A stretch of DNA of 64,000 nucleotides, from assembly GCA_958366985.1 (NCBI GenBank), contig CATXDC010000001.1:186001-250000 (forward strand), written 5' to 3'. The notes below the pieces were generated by a model that saw nothing but the letters and a program-made list of their open reading frames with translations, searched no databases and was not told where the DNA came from. This document shows positions 59,718-64,000 of this stretch, piece after piece. The stretch is from an uncultured Oscillospiraceae bacterium. GTDB taxonomy: Bacteria; Bacillota; Clostridia; Oscillospirales; Acutalibacteraceae. Positions within the stretch are counted from its first letter, which is position 1. Each line of letters starts with the position of its first letter. Both the position numbers and the translations under genes were made by a program.

Positions 59718-61202
59718 TTAGACTTCCATTCCCTCAAAGATGCTCTCATCATAGTAGCAGTTTTCATCTTTGTCGTGAAGCGGATACCAAACCTGAGCAA
59801 AGAAGGGGTTAACCTTTGCAATCTCAGAGTAGTTCCAGGGAGCGGGAAGACAATCGGGGCACCAGTGACCGCCACGAAGTACAAGGTTAGGAGTCATCTC
59901 GAACTCATGACCAAATGCGCACTTCCACTTAAGAGGCTTGTAAACGCTCTCCATTGTATCGGAAAGGCACTCACCGCCACGGAAAGCTGCAGCTTTCTTC
60001 ATGTCTTCGATTGTAAGCTCTTCGAAGGGCTTTGTCTCATCATAACCATGGTCAAGATAAGAAACCTCTTCTGTGGGACGGACAACTTTAAATGTATCCC
60101 ATGTACCGATATTCTTCCACTTCTCATAGCTTCCGTAGTAAGCTGTGATTCTGGGAGTAATATTGTTCTTAATCCATGTCATTGTACCATACTTAGCCTT
60201 GTTTGCAAGAGGCTCCATGCCGAGCTTCTTAATAAGAGCAGGAGGAACAATCTTAGCAAGCTTGTAGTATGAAGGTACTGTCTTTGAAAGCTGATCAAAA
60301 TACTGCTGAACAGGAATGTTAGCTCTGAAATGAAGATAGCTCTCAAGAAGATCAGAGTCAGCATACCACTGACCGTGGAAGTTCTGAAGAGTGAACCAGT
60401 TGCAGTCGAAGATCTTCTTGGGAGAAGAAAGACCGATTGCCTTAAGAAGATACTCTTCAAATTCATAGTTTGTAAGTCTGTAAGAAGCACCGCTACCGAT
60501 ATTGTAGAATCTTCTCCAGAACTCTTCGGGAACATCGTCACCGCAGACGTTTGCAAGAAGACGTCCTGAATCCTCAACAGTAGCCCACTCAAGAACGCCG
60601 TTGATCGGAACATGGAACATGATCGGGTCATAGTTCTTAAGAATTGCAGGATAAAGGATACCGGACTGACGGAGTGATACCCAATGCTTAAGACCTGATT
60701 CAGCTACGATGCTCTCAGCAATTGTCTTACTGATTGCATAGTGGTCATATACGCTGATGTTGATGGGGTCACCTGTTCTTGCCCAATGGATGGGAGGATT
60801 ACGGTCACCTGTCTGGGCAACTGTTCCTATGTAAACAAGCTTAATAGCATCAGGATCAGGCTGAGCCTTGATAGCAGCAACAATGTTCTTAACAGCTGTT
60901 GTGTTAGTCTTCATTGTACGCTTGGGATAATAGTCAGCAGCAGGAGAAACCATACCGCCAACATGAAGTACATAATCTGCGCCTGTTACGCACTTGAGAA
61001 CATCCTCATAATTCATGAGGTCGCCCCATACAAGTTTAACACTGGGGTCATTCTCATACTCTTTGAATTTTTCCTTATTCTTTTCACTTCCACGGTTTAA
61101 AAGAACGATGTCATAAAGATCTCTCTTTGCATAGAGCTCTTTAAAACCCTGGAAGCCCATGGTTCCTGAAGAACCTGTAAGAAATACAACTTTTTTAGCC
61201 AA
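59718..61202 (-). CDS. NAD-dependent epimerase/dehydratase fused to a C-terminal zinc ribbon
   Basis: About 494 aa. Residues 1-300 are an extended short-chain dehydrogenase: GSSGTMG (10-16) binds NAD(P), Tyr155-x3-Lys159 (HYAISK) is catalytic, preceded by a TGDRNP loop. A helical linker (about 300-400) leads to a short C-terminal module with Cys428, His432, Cys448 and Cys451 (CAFGHEF ... HWCPDC), a zinc-ribbon resembling DUF4379. Start is TTG at 61202 with GGAGG at 7 bases; a 20-codon longer ATG frame would overlap the -35. Monocistronic. Substrate unknown; sugar nucleotide or steroid/flavonoid-type reduction are both possible. Confidence 0.85.
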   Translation of the reverse strand: MAKKVVFLTGSSGTMGFQGFKELYAKRDLYDIVLLNRGSEKNKEKFKEYENDPSVKLVWGDLMNYEDVLKCVTGADYVLHVGGMVSPAADYYPKRTMKTNTTAVKNIVAAIKAQPDPDAIKLVYIGTVAQTGDRNPPIHWARTGDPINISVYDHYAISKTIAESIVAESGLKHWVSLRQSGILYPAILKNYDPIMFHVPINGVLEWATVEDSGRLLANVCGDDVPEEFWRRFYNIGSGASYRLTNYEFEEYLLKAIGLSSPKKIFDCNWFTLQNFHGQWYADSDLLESYLHFRANIPVQQYFDQLSKTVPSYYKLAKIVPPALIKKLGMEPLANKAKYGTMTWIKNNITPRITAYYGSYEKWKNIGTWDTFKVVRPTEEVSYLDHGYDETKPFEELTIEDMKKAAAFRGGECLSDTMESVYKPLKWKCAFGHEFEMTPNLVLRGGHWCPDCLPAPWNYSEIAKVNPFFAQVWYPLHDKDENCYYDESIFEGMEV

Positions 61203-61233
61203 GGTATTCCCTCCAATTAATTTTTTCCACACA

Positions 61234-61262
61234 ATGTTAGCATGATTGCCTATAAAATGCAA
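61234..61262 (-). promoter_or_regulatory. Promoter of the epimerase fusion gene
   Basis: Minus strand TTGCAT, 17-base spacer, TAACAT; 32 bases before the TTG start. Confidence 0.75.
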
Positions 61263-61377
61263 TAAAATGACTTTAAAATCAATAAAAATTTAATAATTAA
61301 ACTATTAATCAAAGTTAATTTCATATTTCGATCTAAAAATCCCATATAGAAAAATAATCTACAAATTTATATAAAAT

Positions 61378-61406
61378 AAGCGACTGCCTATCAAAGACAG
61401 CCGCTT
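61378..61406 (-). terminator. Terminator after the multidomain oxidoreductase
   Basis: 11-bp stem with two G-U pairs (AAGCGGCTGTC / GGCAGTCGCTT on the minus strand), 7-base loop, followed by ATTTTATAT; 15 bases past the stop. Confidence 0.8.
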
Positions 61407-61421
61407 TAAATTGATATTTAT

Positions 61422-64000
61422 TTAACTAAGTTTAGCTGCAAAGCTTCTCTTTATCGCATTTGCATTAAAGGGAGCACCAGCAATTTCACCTGAAGGAAGT
61501 TCAGTTGCTTCATCGCATTCACATGGAACAAGTACAGGACTTGCTGATACCGGCCAGTAAATGCTGTGCTTACCGCAGCAGGCACACTTTGAAGCTCCTG
61601 CAAAGCCCTCAACGTTCTTACAGACATCGTTAAATACCTGGAAGTCGTTTTCAAAGTCAAAGCCCTTTGCATCTCCTGCAAGTTTACGTACAATTGCAAT
61701 ATTGTCAGCGCCGCAGAGAGGTTCTATAGCCTTATTTACCTTATTGAGCTTTCTGTCAGCTGATACAAATGTACCGCTGCTTTCAGCAAAGGTTGAAGCA
61801 GGAAGAACAACATCGGCTTTTTCGGCAGAAGCGCTCATGAGAACCTCCTGAACAGCAAGGAACTCAGGTTTATTGACAGAATCAGGAATTACTTCACCGA
61901 ATACTACCATTGCCTTAACCTTGGATGCATCAATATCGCTGTAAGGCTTAACTCCGAGAATATCAAGTCCCTGAGAGTTTGCGCCCATTTTCAGCTGGAT
62001 AAGTCCGTTGTGAGCCTTACCGATATGACCACTCTTCTTTGCAAGGAGAGCCGCAGCCTTTGCGCATTCATAAGAAATCATATTGGGCTGAATGACTATC
62101 ATTGCATTCTTTGCATTCATATAAAGCTCTGCAAACTCTTTGACATCTGCATCCCCTGCGTCCTCGCCTGCTATAACTTTATAGGCATCTGTAAGGAATG
62201 AAACGTCATTTGTTGAATACTTTCTGTATGCCCACTCGTCTGCCTGTGTATCCTTATTGCCAATTACAACAAGCTTTGTTCCGCCCTCGACTGCCTTCTT
62301 TATCTTCATTCCGGCAATAAGACCGGCTCCGATAACGTCAGCACCGATGAGAACTATAAGATTTGTCTTCTGAAGTTCATCGAGAGTATTATAAGAAGCG
62401 TTTACACCGAGGACATCCTTAACGCCGCTCTTAACGGCTGCAAAGGAGAACACATTGTCAGTACCGAGCACTTCGTTTGCATACTTCTTAATCATATAAG
62501 CTTCTTCAAGAGTATATCTTTCAGAAACAGAAACTGCGATTTCTTCAGATGAATACTTTTTGAGAGCGTCCTTTACGGCTTCAACAGCTTCATCAAGAGC
62601 AGCCTTTTCAAGAACTCCGTTCTTCCTTACCAGTGCACTCTTGATTCTCTTATCGGACTGAGTTTCACCATATCCGAAACGTCCGCCGCCGCAGAGAAGT
62701 CCATCATCTCCTGCGGGAATTGCTCTGAAGAGTGTGTTGCCTTTTGAGGTAAGGTCAATCTGACATCCCACTGAGCAGAAGGAACATGTTGTTCTTGTGA
62801 CATCCTCAGCAACGGGAACAGCCTTTTTAACGGGAAGAATTTCACGAAGTGCTCCTGTGGGACAGAGATTTACGCACTGACCGCAGGATACGCAGTCGCT
62901 CTTTTCAAGAGGTACGTTAAATGCAGGAGCAACAACTGTGTCAAATCCTCTGCCTACAAGGCCAAGAGCTGTTCTGCCCATAACCTCATCGCAGACTCTT
63001 ACGCAAAGTCCACAGAGAATACATTTATCCTCGTTGCGCTCAATAAAGGGATGGGTCTGTGCATGCTTACGGATATGCTTTTCACCTACAAAACGCTGAG
63101 GCTCAACATCATATTCGTTTGCATATTTTACAAGTTTACACTCATGAACGTCATGGCATCCGCACTCAAGACATCTTGAAGCCTCCTGCTTTGCCATTTC
63201 TTCAGTATATCCCTTTACAATCTCCTCAAAATTATGCTTGCGCTCATCGGGAGAAAGATGCGGCATCTGAGGTCTGTGCATCTTCTTTCTCTCTGCAAAT
63301 TCCTCAGCGGTTACGGTACGCTCTACATAGAAAGGCTTCTTATACTCAATGTCAACTCCGCAAAGATATGCGCTGATGACTGTTGACGCTTTCTGAGCTT
63401 CACCGATTGCTTCAATTGCGATGCTTGCGCCTCTGTTTGTTGCATCACCTGCTGCAAAGACACCTTCCATAGAAGTTCTGAATGTCTTTTCGTCAGCGGC
63501 GATTGTTCCCTTTCTTGTAAGCTCAAGCTCTTCAAAGCCCTTGGCATTGATACCCTGACCGATAGCCATAATAACTGTATCAACATCAAGTTCCTCATAT
63601 GCACCTTCAATGGGCATCGGTCTTCTGCGTCCGCCGGCATCAGGCTCGCCAAGCTCCATTTTCTGAAGCTTGATCTTGCTTACCTTGCCGTCTTCGCCGA
63701 TTATCTCAACGGGATTTGTGAGGAATTTAAAGATTACTCCCTCTTCCTGTGCCTCTGTGATTTCAACATCCTCAGCAGGCATTTCATCCCTTGTACGTCT
63801 GTAAATTACATATACTTCCTCTGCTCCGAGGCGTACTGCTGTACGGCAGGCATCCATTGCTGTATTACCGCCGCCGACAACTGCTACCTTTTTGCCGATA
63901 TCAGCAGGCTGACCGAGAATAACGTCACGAAGGAAGTCAATTCCGCCGAGAACGCCCTTGATATCCTCGCCTTTAACGCCCATAAAGCTTGCGCTCCATG
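61422..64000 (-). CDS. FAD/NAD(P) oxidoreductase fused to ferredoxin and NuoG/FdhA-like domains (5' end missing)
   Basis: Partial: the frame is open to the right edge, with WSASFMGVKG crossing 63983, so the N-terminus lies outside. Order seen: GltD-like FAD/NAD(P)H domain (VAVVGGGNTAMDACR, GVFAAGDATN), a CLECGCHD cysteine cluster, two 4Fe-4S ferredoxin motifs (CILCGLCVRVC, CVSCGQCVNLC), a fourth cluster region CSFCSVGC ... LLCGGG, then a molybdopterin-oxidoreductase-like domain as in NuoG, without an obvious Mo-ligand Cys or Sec. A Cys-rich end CACCGKH ... CECDE follows. Likely an electron-transfer hub linked to NAD(P)H, ferredoxin and formate or hydrogenase partners encoded outside the window (inference). 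Confidence 0.85.
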   Translation of the reverse strand, partial: WSASFMGVKGEDIKGVLGGIDFLRDVILGQPADIGKKVAVVGGGNTAMDACRTAVRLGAEEVYVIYRRTRDEMPAEDVEITEAQEEGVIFKFLTNPVEIIGEDGKVSKIKLQKMELGEPDAGGRRRPMPIEGAYEELDVDTVIMAIGQGINAKGFEELELTRKGTIAADEKTFRTSMEGVFAAGDATNRGASIAIEAIGEAQKASTVISAYLCGVDIEYKKPFYVERTVTAEEFAERKKMHRPQMPHLSPDERKHNFEEIVKGYTEEMAKQEASRCLECGCHDVHECKLVKYANEYDVEPQRFVGEKHIRKHAQTHPFIERNEDKCILCGLCVRVCDEVMGRTALGLVGRGFDTVVAPAFNVPLEKSDCVSCGQCVNLCPTGALREILPVKKAVPVAEDVTRTTCSFCSVGCQIDLTSKGNTLFRAIPAGDDGLLCGGGRFGYGETQSDKRIKSALVRKNGVLEKAALDEAVEAVKDALKKYSSEEIAVSVSERYTLEEAYMIKKYANEVLGTDNVFSFAAVKSGVKDVLGVNASYNTLDELQKTNLIVLIGADVIGAGLIAGMKIKKAVEGGTKLVVIGNKDTQADEWAYRKYSTNDVSFLTDAYKVIAGEDAGDADVKEFAELYMNAKNAMIVIQPNMISYECAKAAALLAKKSGHIGKAHNGLIQLKMGANSQGLDILGVKPYSDIDASKVKAMVVFGEVIPDSVNKPEFLAVQEVLMSASAEKADVVLPASTFAESSGTFVSADRKLNKVNKAIEPLCGADNIAIVRKLAGDAKGFDFENDFQVFNDVCKNVEGFAGASKCACCGKHSIYWPVSASPVLVPCECDEATELPSGEIAGAPFNANAIKRSFAAKLS

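Overview
The window is chromosomal DNA of an AT-rich, endospore-forming, anaerobic Firmicute of class Clostridia. A Ruminococcaceae/Oscillospiraceae-type gut bacterium is the best guess, but this is inferred from gene content and not from any search. Support comes from spoIIGA-sigE and gerW (sporulation), CdaA/CdaR, AddAB, PcrA, ScpAB, YqhQ and DivIVA (Gram-positive housekeeping), ispD/ispF (MEP isoprenoid route) and a biotin-dependent carboxyltransferase operon (anaerobic C3/C4 acid metabolism). All but one of the protein genes lie on the minus strand, so the minus strand is probably the leading strand here. The exceptions on the plus strand are a Na/phosphate cotransporter and tRNA-Ala. I see no phage, IS element, CRISPR array or plasmid module.

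Layout, left to right. 0-7 kb: pcrA, an orphan fumarase beta subunit cotranscribed with a DivIVA-like gene, a Na/Pi cotransporter behind Pho-box-like repeats, and a secreted zinc-type lipase. 7-13 kb: an uncharacterised GHL6-like glycosidase and a three-gene operon encoding carboxyltransferase, biotin carrier and OadA/PycB-type protein. 13-20 kb: rluB, a D-Ala-D-Ala carboxypeptidase, gerW with a DUF2953 gene, scpBA, an M50 protease, prmC and yqhQ. 20-26 kb: a two-component system and an FG-GAP-like lipoprotein downstream of cdaR and cdaA. 26-33 kb: a cysteine-desulfurase-like enzyme with a DUF3343 protein, ispF-ispD, a large GH38 alpha-mannosidase and tcdA. 33-38 kb: an MBOAT/DHHW cell-surface acylation pair in an operon with comEA, then sigE-spoIIGA. 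38-43 kb: tRNA-Ala, a one-repeat InlB-type membrane protein and the mglBAC galactose transporter behind a roughly 680-base noncoding region. 43-48 kb: the macromolecular-synthesis operon dgt-dnaG-rpoD, a YigZ protein and rpmE. 48-57 kb: addBA and a degenerate metallophosphoesterase. 57-64 kb: four tRNAs, hslO, a methyltransferase and yerC, an epimerase fused to a zinc ribbon, and a truncated multidomain FAD/FeS/NuoG-like oxidoreductase running off the right edge.

Most genes are ordinary core genes. The points most worth following are: (i) the cdaA-cdaR-lipoprotein-response regulator-histidine kinase-yqhQ run, which ties c-di-AMP synthesis to envelope sensing; (ii) the transcarboxylase-like 12S/1.3S/5S operon without a sodium-pump subunit; (iii) the epimerase/zinc-ribbon fusion; (iv) a metallophosphoesterase that has lost metal ligands; (v) a fumarase beta subunit separated from its alpha partner; and (vi) the Pho-box-like array upstream of the phosphate transporter. 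No single previously undescribed defence or mobile system is evident. Promoters and terminators were found by eye. Residue numbers are counted from the start codon chosen in each entry.
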